The notes under the pieces: generated by a model
What the model was told of the DNA's origin: nothing
Databases searched by the model: none
What the model saw: the letters and a program-made list of their open reading frames with translations, nothing else
Made by a program: the position numbers and the translations under genes
Assembly (NCBI RefSeq): GCF_945952055.1
Contig: NZ_CAMFHB010000010.1
Coordinates: forward strand, 103,413-167,412
Direction of reading: 5' to 3'
From: an uncultured Alsobacter sp.
GTDB lineage: Bacteria; Pseudomonadota; Alphaproteobacteria; Rhizobiales; Beijerinckiaceae
DNA length: 64,000 nucleotides
Shown: positions 55,382 to 64,000 of the stretch, one piece after another
How the letters are laid out: each line of letters opens with the position of its first letter
Numbering within the stretch: position 1 is the first letter of the stretch

Positions 55382-55440
55382 GCGTTGCGGGGTGCGCCTC
55401 CTGCGGCGACACCGAGAAGATTCGCTCGGCCGCCAGCGCT

Positions 55441-55480
55441 CCGCATCCAGGCCGGCCAAGCCCGGGCAGGCGGGGCGAGA
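55441..55480. repeat. half-copy of the palindromic repeat family
   Basis: CATCCAGGCCGGCCAAGCCC followed by GGGCAGGCGGGGCG resembles the second arm of the family. No first arm is visible. It lies in the 292-nt gap between scpB and tatA. Confidence 0.35.
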
Positions 55481-55566
55481 CGGGTCGGAATCATCGTTTT
55501 CAGCCGCGGCCGGCGGCCGGAAAAGCCTCTGGCGGATCAACCATGGCCCGACACGATGGGCAATTG

Positions 55567-55589
55567 ACCCCGCCGGGGTTCTTGTTTTT
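55567..55589 (+). terminator. terminator upstream of tatA
   Basis: ACCCC-GCC-GGGGT forms a 5-bp stem with a 3-nt loop, followed by TCTTGTTTTT. It lies 186 nt after scpB and would end that transcript. The AT-richer stretch after it is the likely tatA promoter zone. Confidence 0.6.
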
Positions 55590-55673
55590 GCCGCACCGGC
55601 ACCTTAGGTTCCCGGCAATAAACTGGTCGGGGAGCCGGATGTCCGGTTGCTGCCCGCTTCTGGGAGTTTCGTG

Positions 55674-55919
55674 ATGGGTGGGGTCAGCATCTGGCACTGG
55701 ATCGTCGTCGGCATCGTCGTGATGCTGCTGTTCGGGCGCGGAAAGGTGTCCGAACTGATGGGCGACGTGGCCAAGGGCATCAAGGCCTTCAAGAAGGGCA
55801 TGAGCGACGAGGAAGCCGCGGCTGCCGAGGCGGCCAAGCCGGCCGAGCCCGTCAAGACCATCGAGGACCAGCGCGCCGCCGGCGTGCAGGCGCCTGCCAG
55901 CGAACACAAGGCGTCGTGA
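55674..55919 (+). CDS. tatA: Sec-independent protein translocase subunit TatA
   Basis: TatA oligomerises to form the pore for folded proteins carrying a twin-Arg signal. The 81-aa protein has the short N-terminus MGGVSIWHW, one membrane helix ([12 protein letters not shown]) and the amphipathic helix with the TatA motif [25 protein letters not shown] charged tail follows. TGGGAG 7 nt upstream selects the ATG at 55674 over the 9-codon-longer ORF start. It is first of tatABC. Confidence 0.95.
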   Translation: MGGVSIWHWIVVGIVVMLLFGRGKVSELMGDVAKGIKAFKKGMSDEEAAAAEAAKPAEPVKTIEDQRAAGVQAPASEHKAS

Positions 55920-56006
55920 AGACGGCCGGCCGCCCGTAGCGGGGGGCCGGTGGGGCACGGTGGGCGGGCGGCGATCGGGCCGCCTTGACCCGGTGATCGG
56001 TACGTC

Positions 56007-56672
56007 ATGTTCGACATAGGTTGGGGCGAATTCGTCGTCATCGGCGCGGTTGCGCTCGTCGTCATCGGGCCGAAGGAGCTGCCGAGCGTGTTGCGCACGG
56101 TGGGCGGAGCCGTGTCGAAGCTCAAGCGCATGGCCGGCGACTTCCAGCAGCAGTTCAACGAAGCCATCCGGGACTCGGAGTTCGAGGAAGCCCGCAAGGC
56201 CTTCGACGGCGCCAACAACACGATCAACTCGACCTCGACGTTCAATCCGATCCAGACGATCCGCGAAGAGATCAAGAACGCCGTCGAGGGCACCGGCGCG
56301 ACGCCGGCGAGCACCACACCCGCGACCACCACGCCGGTGACGCCGTCCGACGTCCAGGCGACCGCGCCGCAGCCGATTCTCGACATTCCGGCGCCGCCGC
56401 CGGTTCCCGACCTGACGCCGGAGCAAATCCACGCCGCGTTCGCCAGCGAGCCCGCGGCACCGGTGGAGGAGGCGGCGCCGCCTCCGAAGCGCCGCCGCGC
56501 CCGCAAGGCCGACGTGGTCGCCGATGCGGAGTCCGCACCGGCCGAGCCGACGACCGTCGCGGCGAGCTCCACCGAGCCGGTTGCCGCGGCGGGGGACGAG
56601 GCGGAGCCCGCCAAGCCCAAGCGCCGGCCGCGCAAGCCGAAGACCACCGATGACGAGGGCGCGGCCGGATGA
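56007..56672 (+). CDS. tatB: Sec-independent protein translocase subunit TatB
   Basis: TatB forms the twin-Arg signal receptor with TatC. The 221-aa protein starts MFDIGWGEFVVIGAVALVVI, the membrane anchor with the conserved Glu. The hinge GPKELPSVLRTVG and an amphipathic helix follow. The long Pro/Ala/Thr-rich and Lys-rich tail is common in alphaproteobacterial TatB. It overlaps tatC by 4 nt (ATGA). Confidence 0.94.
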   Translation: MFDIGWGEFVVIGAVALVVIGPKELPSVLRTVGGAVSKLKRMAGDFQQQFNEAIRDSEFEEARKAFDGANNTINSTSTFNPIQTIREEIKNAVEGTGATPASTTPATTTPVTPSDVQATAPQPILDIPAPPPVPDLTPEQIHAAFASEPAAPVEEAAPPPKRRRARKADVVADAESAPAEPTTVAASSTEPVAAAGDEAEPAKPKRRPRKPKTTDDEGAAG

Positions 56673-57451
56673 GCCACGAGGATATCGAGGCGACCAAGGC
56701 CCCCCTGATCGAGCATCTCGTCGAGCTGCGGTCGCGGCTCATCAAGTCGCTCGTCAGCTTCATGGTGATGTTCGTGATCTGCTTCGCCTTCGCGAAGTAC
56801 ATCTACAACATCCTGATCTTCCCCTACGTGCTGGCCGCGGGCGACGCGAGCCAGGTCAAGCTCATCTACACCGCGCCGCTCGAGTACCTGTTCACCCAGA
56901 TCAAGCTGGCCGTGTTCGGCGCCGGGTTCTTCTCGTTCCCGGTGATCGCCACGCAGCTCTACAAGTTCGTGGCGCCGGGCCTCTACAAGAACGAGCGCGA
57001 CGCGTTCCGGCCCTACCTGGTGGCGACGCCGGTGCTGTTCACGCTCGGCGCGGCGGTGGTCTTCTTCATCGCCATGCCGATCGTCATGCGCTTCTCGATC
57101 GGCCAGCAGCAGCTGGTTCCCGGAGAGGCGGCGATCGAACTCCTGCCCAAGGTCAGCGAGTACCTGTCGCTGATCATGACGCTGATCTTCGCCTTCGGCA
57201 TCTGCTTCCAGCTGCCGGTCCTGCTCACGCTGCTGGCGCGCGCCGGGTTCATCGATGCGAAGTTCCTGCGCGAGAAGCGGCGCTACGCGATCGTGCTGGT
57301 GTTCATCGCCGCGGCCGTGCTGACGCCGCCCGACGTCATCAGCCAGCTCGCCCTTGCGATCCCGACGCTGCTCCTCTACGAAGCCTCCATCATCGCGGTG
57401 CAGATGGTCGAGAAGAAGCGCCAGGCCCAGGACACCACGTCCAGCACCTGA
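56669..57451 (+). CDS. tatC: Sec-independent protein translocase subunit TatC
   Basis: TatC is the six-helix membrane subunit that binds twin-Arg signals. The 260-aa protein has the family start IEHLVELRSRLIKSL. Conserved loops are LKLIYTAPLEYLFTQIKLA with the functional Glu, and ALYKFVAPGLYKNER-like YKFVAPGLY. RYAIVLVFIAAAVLTPPDVISQL comes before the last helices. It ends the tat operon, 84 nt before serS. Confidence 0.96.
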   Translation: MSHEDIEATKAPLIEHLVELRSRLIKSLVSFMVMFVICFAFAKYIYNILIFPYVLAAGDASQVKLIYTAPLEYLFTQIKLAVFGAGFFSFPVIATQLYKFVAPGLYKNERDAFRPYLVATPVLFTLGAAVVFFIAMPIVMRFSIGQQQLVPGEAAIELLPKVSEYLSLIMTLIFAFGICFQLPVLLTLLARAGFIDAKFLREKRRYAIVLVFIAAAVLTPPDVISQLALAIPTLLLYEASIIAVQMVEKKRQAQDTTSST

Positions 57452-58827
<1,376 letters not shown>

Positions 58828-58828
<1 letters not shown>

Positions 58829-59595
58829 TGCGCATCCTGGTCACCAACGATGACGGCATCAATGCGCCCGGGCTGAAGGTCTGCGAGACCATCGCCCGCG
58901 CGCTGACGGACGACGTGTGGGTCGTGGCGCCCGAGACGGACCAGTCCGGCGTCGCCCATTCGCTGTCGCTCAACGATCCGTTGCGTCTGCGCGAGGTGAG
59001 CCCGCGGCATTTCGCCGTGAAGGGCACGCCCACCGATTGCGTGATCATGGGCGTGCGTCACATCCTGAAGGACGCCGCCCCGGACCTCGTGCTGTCGGGC
59101 GTCAACCGCGGCCAGAACATCGCCGAGGACGTGACCTATTCGGGCACGGTGGCCGGAGCCATCGAGGCGACTCTGCTCGGGATCCCGGCCTTCGCACTGT
59201 CCCAGGCCTTCGGCCCGGCGAACCGGAATGCCATCCACTGGGACTGCGGCGAGACCCTGGCGCCGGACCTGATCCGGAAGGTGCTGGGGGAGGGGATCCC
59301 CCGGGGCGTCCTGGTCAACGTCAACTTTCCCAACTGCCCCCCGGCGGAGGTGGTCGGCGTGGCCACCGCGGTCCAGGGCCAGCGCGGGTCGGCGCTGTTC
59401 CGGATCGAGGAGCGGCTGGACGGCCGGCAAAATCCGTATTTCTGGCTCGGCTTCTCGCGCGAGCCGTTCGCGCCGGGCAACGGCACCGACCTGGCCGCGC
59501 TCGCGGCGCGCAAGGTGTCCGTGACGCCGCTGCGGATCGACATGACCGACGAGCCCACGCTGACGCGGTACGCGCAGCTTTTCGACCGCCCCTGA
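58828..59595 (+). CDS. surE: 5'-nucleotidase SurE
   Basis: SurE is a metal-dependent 5'/3'-nucleotidase, also active on short polyphosphate. The 255-aa protein begins [16 protein letters not shown] with the metal-binding NDDG (Asp8, Asp9). [11 protein letters not shown] carries the Ser, and [25 protein letters not shown] has the Asn ligand and the loop. The start overlaps the serS stop by one base. The order surE-pcm is conserved and links it to stationary-phase maintenance. Confidence 0.95.
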
Positions 59596-59613
59596 CCGGA
59601 AGGCTTCGACCGC

Positions 59614-60273
59614 ATGTCGCTGGTTCGTGACCACGGCAGCGCCGAAGCCCGGATCGCCTTTCTCATGGCCCTGCGGGCGAAGGGCCTGCGGGACACCGCC
59701 GTGCTGCGGGCCTTCGAGACCGTGCCGAGGGGGCGATTCGTTCCCCGCCGATTCGCGGACCTCGCCCTGACGGACGTCGCGCTGCCCATCGCCTGCGGGC
59801 AATCGACGCTGGCACCGTCCCTGATGGCGGAAATGATCACGGCGCTCGACGTGCGCCCGGAGCACCGGATCCTCGAGATCGGGACCGGGACGGGCTACGG
59901 CTCGGCCTTGCTGGCGCGGCTCGGCGCCGATGTCGTCTCCGTGGAGCGCTACCGCTCGCTCGCCCTGGAAGCCTCGACTCGCCTCGACGCTCAGGAGGTC
60001 GCCAACGTCCGCGTGGTGCATGCGGACGGCTGGCACGGCCACGCCGCCGGTGCTCCCTACGATCGGATTCTCGTGGATGCGAGCGTGGAGGGCCTGCCCG
60101 CGGCGCTGGCGGACCAACTGGGACCCAACGGCCGGGTCGTGCTGGTCGAGCGCGACGAGGGTGGCTCCGTCATGGTGCGCTACCAGCGCGACGCGCTTCA
60201 GGACTGGACGCGCGACGTCCTGCGTCCGTTTTCAAGCCCGCCCCTGATGGCAGGCGTCGCTGCGGCACTTTGA
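59614..60273 (+). CDS. pcm: protein-L-isoaspartate O-methyltransferase
   Basis: Pcm methylates isoaspartyl residues so that damaged proteins can be repaired. The 219-aa protein has the N-terminal FETVPRGRFVPRRFADLALTD and the acceptor loop PIACGQSTLAPSLMAEM. The SAM-binding motif I ILEIGTGTGYGSALLARLG (about 88-106) and the segment YDRILVDASVEGLPAAL are also present. It follows surE by 18 nt on the same strand and precedes the LytM-type gene. Confidence 0.94.
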   Translation: MSLVRDHGSAEARIAFLMALRAKGLRDTAVLRAFETVPRGRFVPRRFADLALTDVALPIACGQSTLAPSLMAEMITALDVRPEHRILEIGTGTGYGSALLARLGADVVSVERYRSLALEASTRLDAQEVANVRVVHADGWHGHAAGAPYDRILVDASVEGLPAALADQLGPNGRVVLVERDEGGSVMVRYQRDALQDWTRDVLRPFSSPPLMAGVAAAL

Positions 60274-60408
60274 GCGCGGCGCAATTGCAGTTGTGGTGAA
60301 CGCTTCTGCGCGTTTCTTGCCCGGTTCCAACCATTCCTTAACCCCAACAAGGCATGAATAAGACCATGGACTTTCGGGGCCAACGGTCCGTTTCGATCGG
60401 GAACAGTC

Positions 60409-61794
60409 ATGGGTATGCGTCTGGGTTTTCCTCTCCTGAATTCCGCCGCCCGCGTCGCCTTCGTTTGCACCATCGCCGGTGCATCGGCGGCTTGCAGCTC
60501 GGACGCGATGCGGTTCACCGACACGCCTTTCAACAATCCCTTCGGGAGCTCCGCGCGGATGGAGCCGCAGACGACGGCGAGCGTGGCGTCCGCGCCCTCG
60601 ATGCCCGTGCAGTCGCAGGCGCTGCCGCCGGTGGCCCCCGTCGCCTCGGCGCCGCTCCCGGCTCCGACCGCTTCGGCGTCGCGGGTCGCAATGGCCGCGC
60701 CGGTCGCCGCATCGGGCGCCGTCACGTCGCTTCCCGGCGCGAAGGGCTGGACGACACAGGGCGGCTCGACCGTGACGGTGGGCGCGAGCGACACCGTCAA
60801 GTCGCTCTCCAATCGCTACGGGGTTCCTGAGGCGGCCATCCGCGCCGCCAACGGCCTCAACGGCGCGGCCCAGCCCGTCGCCGGCACGGCGGTCCTCATC
60901 CCGGTCTACAACGCCTCTGCCACGGCACCGCCCGCAGCTTCTGCCGCCGTCGCGGCCGTCGCCAAGCCGGTCGCCGCGGCTCCGGTGGTCCAGCAGACTG
61001 CCGCGGCGGCCAAGGTTCCGGTGGGCAGCACGCGCATGAAGCTGGTTCAGGGCGCGCAGCCCGCCGCGGCGCAGGTCGCCGCCGCCGTGCCGGCCACGAC
61101 GCCCACCAAGGTCACGGCCCCCAAGGTCGCGGAAGTAAAGCCCGCGCCCGTCAAGGTTCCCGAGCAGAAGGTCGCCGCCAAGCCGGCTCCGGCCCAGGTG
61201 GCCGTTGCCGCCCCGGTGCCCGCGCCCGTCGCCGCGCCGGCCAAGGCCGTCCCGGTGAAGCCGGTGGCGACCGCCAAGGCGGAGCCCGCGGCCGAGCCGG
61301 TCAAGGCTCCCGCCCAGGTCGCCGCCGTCAAGCCCGCCGCGCCGGCGGCCGCTCCCGCGGCCACGGTGGTCGACGCCACGGAGACCACGGCCTCGATCGC
61401 CGCGGCGGCCAAGCCTTCCACCGAGTTCCGGTGGCCCGCCAAGGGCCGCATCATCTCCGGGTTCGGCGGCAAGGGTGGCTCGTCCAACGACGGCATCAAC
61501 ATCTCGCTGCCGGAAGGCACGCCGGTGAAGGCGGCCGAAGGCGGCACGGTGGCCTATGCCGGCAACGAGCTGAAGGGCTACGGCAACCTCGTCCTGATCC
61601 GCCATCCGGACGGCTGGGTTTCCGCCTACGCCCACAACGGCGAGCTGAAGGTGAAGCGCGGCGATACGGTGTCGCGCGGCCAGACCATCGCCACCTCGGG
61701 CGCCAGCGGCAACGTCTCCTCGCCGCAGCTGCACTTCGAGCTGCGCAAGGGCTCCACGCCGGTCGACCCGATGCCCCATCTCTCGGGCACCTGA
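60409..61794 (+). CDS. LysM/LytM (M23-like) envelope protein, NlpD-type, probably non-catalytic
   Basis: The 461-aa protein has an N-terminal export signal ending in SAACSSD, where Cys may be lipidated although the lipobox is not classical. One LysM domain (VTVGASDTVKSLSNRYGVPE) lies near residue 125. A long Ala/Pro/Lys/Val-rich linker follows, then a C-terminal M23-like domain (about 343-461). In M23 enzymes the first zinc site reads HxGIDI-like. Here it reads NDGINIS, so His and Asp ligands are replaced, while the later LHFE is kept. This pattern fits NlpD/EnvC-type amidase activators. The position after surE-pcm matches NlpD order. Confidence 0.83.
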   Translation: MGMRLGFPLLNSAARVAFVCTIAGASAACSSDAMRFTDTPFNNPFGSSARMEPQTTASVASAPSMPVQSQALPPVAPVASAPLPAPTASASRVAMAAPVAASGAVTSLPGAKGWTTQGGSTVTVGASDTVKSLSNRYGVPEAAIRAANGLNGAAQPVAGTAVLIPVYNASATAPPAASAAVAAVAKPVAAAPVVQQTAAAAKVPVGSTRMKLVQGAQPAAAQVAAAVPATTPTKVTAPKVAEVKPAPVKVPEQKVAAKPAPAQVAVAAPVPAPVAAPAKAVPVKPVATAKAEPAAEPVKAPAQVAAVKPAAPAAAPAATVVDATETTASIAAAAKPSTEFRWPAKGRIISGFGGKGGSSNDGINISLPEGTPVKAAEGGTVAYAGNELKGYGNLVLIRHPDGWVSAYAHNGELKVKRGDTVSRGQTIATSGASGNVSSPQLHFELRKGSTPVDPMPHLSGT

Positions 61795-61846
61795 ACGGCC
61801 TCCACGTCATCCGATCAGCACCGCGAGACCCATCGCTGATCGTCAG

Positions 61847-61888
61847 GAAAGCGGGTGACGCGTCGGGCGTCTCCCGCTTTCTGTTTTT
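61847..61888 (+). terminator. strong terminator after the LytM gene
   Basis: GAAAGCGGG-T-GACGC, a GTCGG loop and GCGTC-T-CCCGCTTTC pair over 14 bp with one T-T mismatch, followed by TGTTTTT. It can also end the convergent DUF815 gene, although the T-tract favours the + direction. Confidence 0.88.
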
Positions 61889-61903
61889 CGGGTTTGGCGC
61901 CGT

Positions 61904-62785
61904 TCAGTCGAGCCTGTGCTCCAGGCGTCCGGCGAGGTCCTGGATGTACTGCCAGGCGGTGCGGCCGGAGCGGGAGCCGCGGGTGGTGGCCCATTCCAGG
62001 GATTCGTGATGCATCGCGTCGCGGTCGGGCACGGCCAGTCCGAAATGCTCCACGTAGCCGTCCACCATGGCCAGGTACTCGTCCTGGCTGCACTTGTGGA
62101 AGCCCAGCCAGAGCCCGAAGCGGTCGGAGAGGGAGACCTTCTCCTCCACCGCCTCGCCCGGGTTGATCGCGGTTGCGCGCTCGTTCTCCATCATGTCGCG
62201 CGGCAGCAGGTGCCTGCGGTTCGACGTGGCGTAGAAGATCACGTTCTCCGGACGGCCCTCGATGCCGCCCTCCAGCACCGCCTTGAGCGACTTGTAGGAC
62301 GTGTCGCCGCCATCGAAGCTGAGATCGTCGCAGAACACCACGAAGCGGAACGGTGCGGCGCGCACCAGGGTCATCAGCGTCGGCAGCGACTCGATGTCCT
62401 CGCGATGGATCTCGACGAGCTTCAGCGGGGCCGTCCCGGCCGGCAGGGTGCGGTTGACCTGCGCGTGGGCGGCCTTCACCAGCGACGACTTGCCCATGCC
62501 GCGCGCGCCCCACAAAAGGGCGTTGTTGGCGGGAAGCCCCCTGGCGAAGCGGCTGGTGTTGTCGAGGAGCGTGTCGCGGGCGCGGTCGATGCCCTTGAGG
62601 AGCAGCATCTCGACCCGGTTGACCTTGCCGACGGGCGCGAGCCTGGGGGGCTCCGGATGCCAGACGAAGGCGTCCGCCGCGTCGAAATCGGCCTCGCTGG
62701 ACCTGGGCGGAGCGAGGCGCTCGAGCGCCTCCGCGATGCGCAGCAGGGTGGCGGCGGAAAGGTCCGGGGTCTTGTCGGTCGTCAT
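61904..62785 (-). CDS. DUF815-family AAA ATPase
   Basis: The 293-aa protein belongs to DUF815, an AAA-type ATPase family without established function. Walker A is WGARGMGKSSLVKA near residue 93. The Walker B region is FRFVVFCDDLSFDGGD near 145, and the sensor stretch is ENVIFYATSNRRHLLP. The C-terminal TRGSRSGRTAWQYIQDL is typical of the family. It is convergent with the LytM-type gene and divergent from yajC. No neighbour explains its role. Confidence 0.87.
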   Translation of the reverse strand: MTTDKTPDLSAATLLRIAEALERLAPPRSSEADFDAADAFVWHPEPPRLAPVGKVNRVEMLLLKGIDRARDTLLDNTSRFARGLPANNALLWGARGMGKSSLVKAAHAQVNRTLPAGTAPLKLVEIHREDIESLPTLMTLVRAAPFRFVVFCDDLSFDGGDTSYKSLKAVLEGGIEGRPENVIFYATSNRRHLLPRDMMENERATAINPGEAVEEKVSLSDRFGLWLGFHKCSQDEYLAMVDGYVEHFGLAVPDRDAMHHESLEWATTRGSRSGRTAWQYIQDLAGRLEHRLD

Positions 62786-62913
62786 GGCGGGAGGGGCTCG
62801 CGCGGGGCTTCCTGGGGGCCGCTCTTCCTAGCCGCCGGCCGGTGCCGTGTCATCCGCTTCCCGAACGAGCGCGAATCCGGGCGGGGCAACGGGGGTTCCG
62901 GCAGTGGTTCCGT

Positions 62914-62941
62914 TTGCTTTCCCGGTCCCGCTGGCTATAGT
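62914..62941 (+). promoter_or_regulatory. candidate yajC-secD promoter
   Basis: TTGCTT (62914-62919) and TATAGT (62936-62941) are separated by 16 nt, a layout common for vegetative promoters in this bacterial group. It lies 65 nt before the yajC start in the divergent gap with DUF815. Confidence 0.5.
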
Positions 62942-63006
62942 CCGCGCCGATTTTGCCGGTCCCTGCGCGCTCCGTGCGCAGCCCGCAACTCTTCGGAGGG
63001 TAACCC

Positions 63007-63333
63007 TTGATCACGCCTGCTTTCGCCCAGACCCCGGCCGGGGCCGGTGGCGTCGACATGATCATGCAGATCGTGCCGTTCGTCCTCATTTTCGTGATCA
63101 TGTACTTCCTGATCATCCGGCCGCAGCAGCGCAAGGCGCGCGAGCACCAGGAGATGATCAAGAACGTGCGTCGCGGGGACACTGTGGTGACCACCGGGGG
63201 AATCATCGGAAAGGTGACGAAGGTGTCCGACGACGCCGAGCTCGAGATCGAGATCGCCGACGGCGTGCGGGTGCGTCTCGTCCGCGGGATGATCGCGGAC
63301 GTCCGCGCCAAGGGCGAGCCCGTCAAGTCGTAA
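63007..63333 (+). CDS. yajC: preprotein translocase subunit YajC
   Basis: YajC associates with SecDF at the Sec translocon. The 108-aa protein uses a TTG start, supported by GGAGGG 6 nt upstream. A Pro-rich start (MITPAFAQTPAGAGG) precedes one membrane helix (VPFVLIFVIMYFLIIRPQQRKAREH), whose RPQQ motif is the family hallmark. A small cytoplasmic domain (GDTVVTTGGIIGKVTKV) follows. secD starts 76 nt later. Confidence 0.95.
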   Translation: MITPAFAQTPAGAGGVDMIMQIVPFVLIFVIMYFLIIRPQQRKAREHQEMIKNVRRGDTVVTTGGIIGKVTKVSDDAELEIEIADGVRVRLVRGMIADVRAKGEPVKS

Positions 63334-63409
63334 GCGAGGTGCCGGCACGGGCACCCAGACGCAAGACCAAGCAATCGCCCGGGGGCGGCAGAAAGACAGA
63401 CGCCACACG

Positions 63410-64000
63410 ATGCTGCGCTTTTCACGATGGAAGACCTTCGGCGTACTCCTGCTCACCCTGCTCGGCGTGCTCTACGCCATGCCGAGCGTGCTGTCGCCGG
63501 AGACCCGCAAGGCGATCGAGCAGTCGACGCCCGGCTTCATCCCGCGTTGGCTGGTGCCGCATCAGGCGATCGTGCTCGGGCTCGACCTGCAGGGCGGCTC
63601 GCACGTCCTGCTGGAGGTCGACACCGGCGCCGTCCTTCGGGCGCAGATCAACACCCTGCGTGACGACGTGCGCCGCGTGCTGCGCGAGCAGCGGGTGAAC
63701 CTTTCCGGCGGCATCACGCTGCAGCCGCGCGGCGTCAGCCTGCGCGTGCCGGACGCCGCGGACCGCGCCAAGGTGATGCCCAAGTTCGCGGAACTGTCGG
63801 TTCCGGTCGGCGGCGGCATCGGCGGCAGCGGCCAGCGCACCATCGATTTCGCGGAGCAGGCGGACGGCCAGATCACCCTGACCGTCTCCGAGGCGGGCGT
63901 GAACGAGCGCGTGCGCAAGGCGATCGACCAGGCCATCGAGGTGCTGCGCCGGCGCGTCGACGCGCTGGGCACGACCGAGCCGAACATCCAGCGCCAGGGC
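63410..64000 (+). CDS. secD: protein translocase subunit SecD (5' part, cut by window end)
   Basis: SecD, with SecF, uses the proton gradient to complete protein export. The frame is open from ATG at 63410 to the window end (197 codons). The ORF track does not list it because no stop is reached. The start MLRFSRWKTFGVLLLTLLGVLYAMPS is the first membrane helix. The diagnostic LGLDLQGGSHVLLEVD follows at about residue 57, and the periplasmic P1 region ends with AIEVLRRRVDALGTTEPNIQRQG. It follows yajC as usual. Confidence 0.95.
   Translation, partial: MLRFSRWKTFGVLLLTLLGVLYAMPSVLSPETRKAIEQSTPGFIPRWLVPHQAIVLGLDLQGGSHVLLEVDTGAVLRAQINTLRDDVRRVLREQRVNLSGGITLQPRGVSLRVPDAADRAKVMPKFAELSVPVGGGIGGSGQRTIDFAEQADGQITLTVSEAGVNERVRKAIDQAIEVLRRRVDALGTTEPNIQRQG

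Overview
This window is chromosomal DNA of a high-GC alphaproteobacterium, most likely of the order Hyphomicrobiales (Rhizobiales). The evidence is the gene content (ExoR, HdaA, an ErpA-type A-carrier, NADP malic enzyme with a phosphotransacetylase-like tail) and the gene order (purN-purM-CDP-alcohol transferase-PerM-hdaA-ppk-ppx and argS-SPOR-nagZ-scpA-scpB-tatABC-serS-surE-pcm-LytM...yajC-secD). The genus cannot be named from the sequence. Coding density is high, and the GC bias creates very long false ORFs on the opposite strands.

Layout. 0-4.3 kb: the 3' end of an unknown gene, tRNA-Lys(TTT), and the opgGH pair for periplasmic glucans (minus strand). 4.7-8.0 kb: glmU and glmS, which make UDP-GlcNAc. 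8.3-14.9 kb: an accessory catabolic operon with an FGGY kinase, an SDR dehydrogenase, an RbsC-type permease, a periplasmic binding protein, a single-domain ABC ATPase, a nucleoside hydrolase and an unknown 173-aa protein. 15-25.8 kb: a DUF502 membrane protein, recG, exoR, xthA, a DHFR-like protein, a small secreted Cys protein, an unaccompanied molybdopterin oxidoreductase, ndk, aquaporin, a DinB-like protein and a 47-aa membrane peptide. 26.1-37.8 kb: purNM, a CDP-alcohol phosphatidyltransferase, a PerM-like protein, hdaA, ppk, ppx, rnd and aspS. 37.8-42.6 kb: a surface-glycan cluster of two glycosyltransferases, two methyltransferases and a hexapeptide acetyltransferase. 42.7-49.1 kb: maeB, a large exported AsmA/DUF945-like protein, erpA and dgt. 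49.2-64 kb: the housekeeping block from argS through the Tat translocase to yajC and the start of secD (cut by the window end).

Non-genic structure. A family of long palindromic repeats (core CGGGCTTGGCCCGG ... CCGGGCCAAGCCCG) occupies many of the intergenic gaps. There are at least five recognisable copies plus decayed ones, and two of them expand into inverted repeats of about 240 bp. Several good terminators and hairpins are present. One hairpin, upstream of the small secreted Cys protein, has the Shine-Dalgarno sequence in its 3' arm. No IS element, CRISPR array, prophage or integrase was seen.

Most unusual points: a sharply bounded 48% GC tract with an apparent in-frame insertion inside aspS; the ABC/kinase/nucleoside-hydrolase operon, whose substrate and pathway are not obvious; and the palindromic repeat family with its large ppk-ppx and methyltransferase-flanking copies. 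All functional assignments rest on recognition of motifs and gene order by eye; no database search was run.
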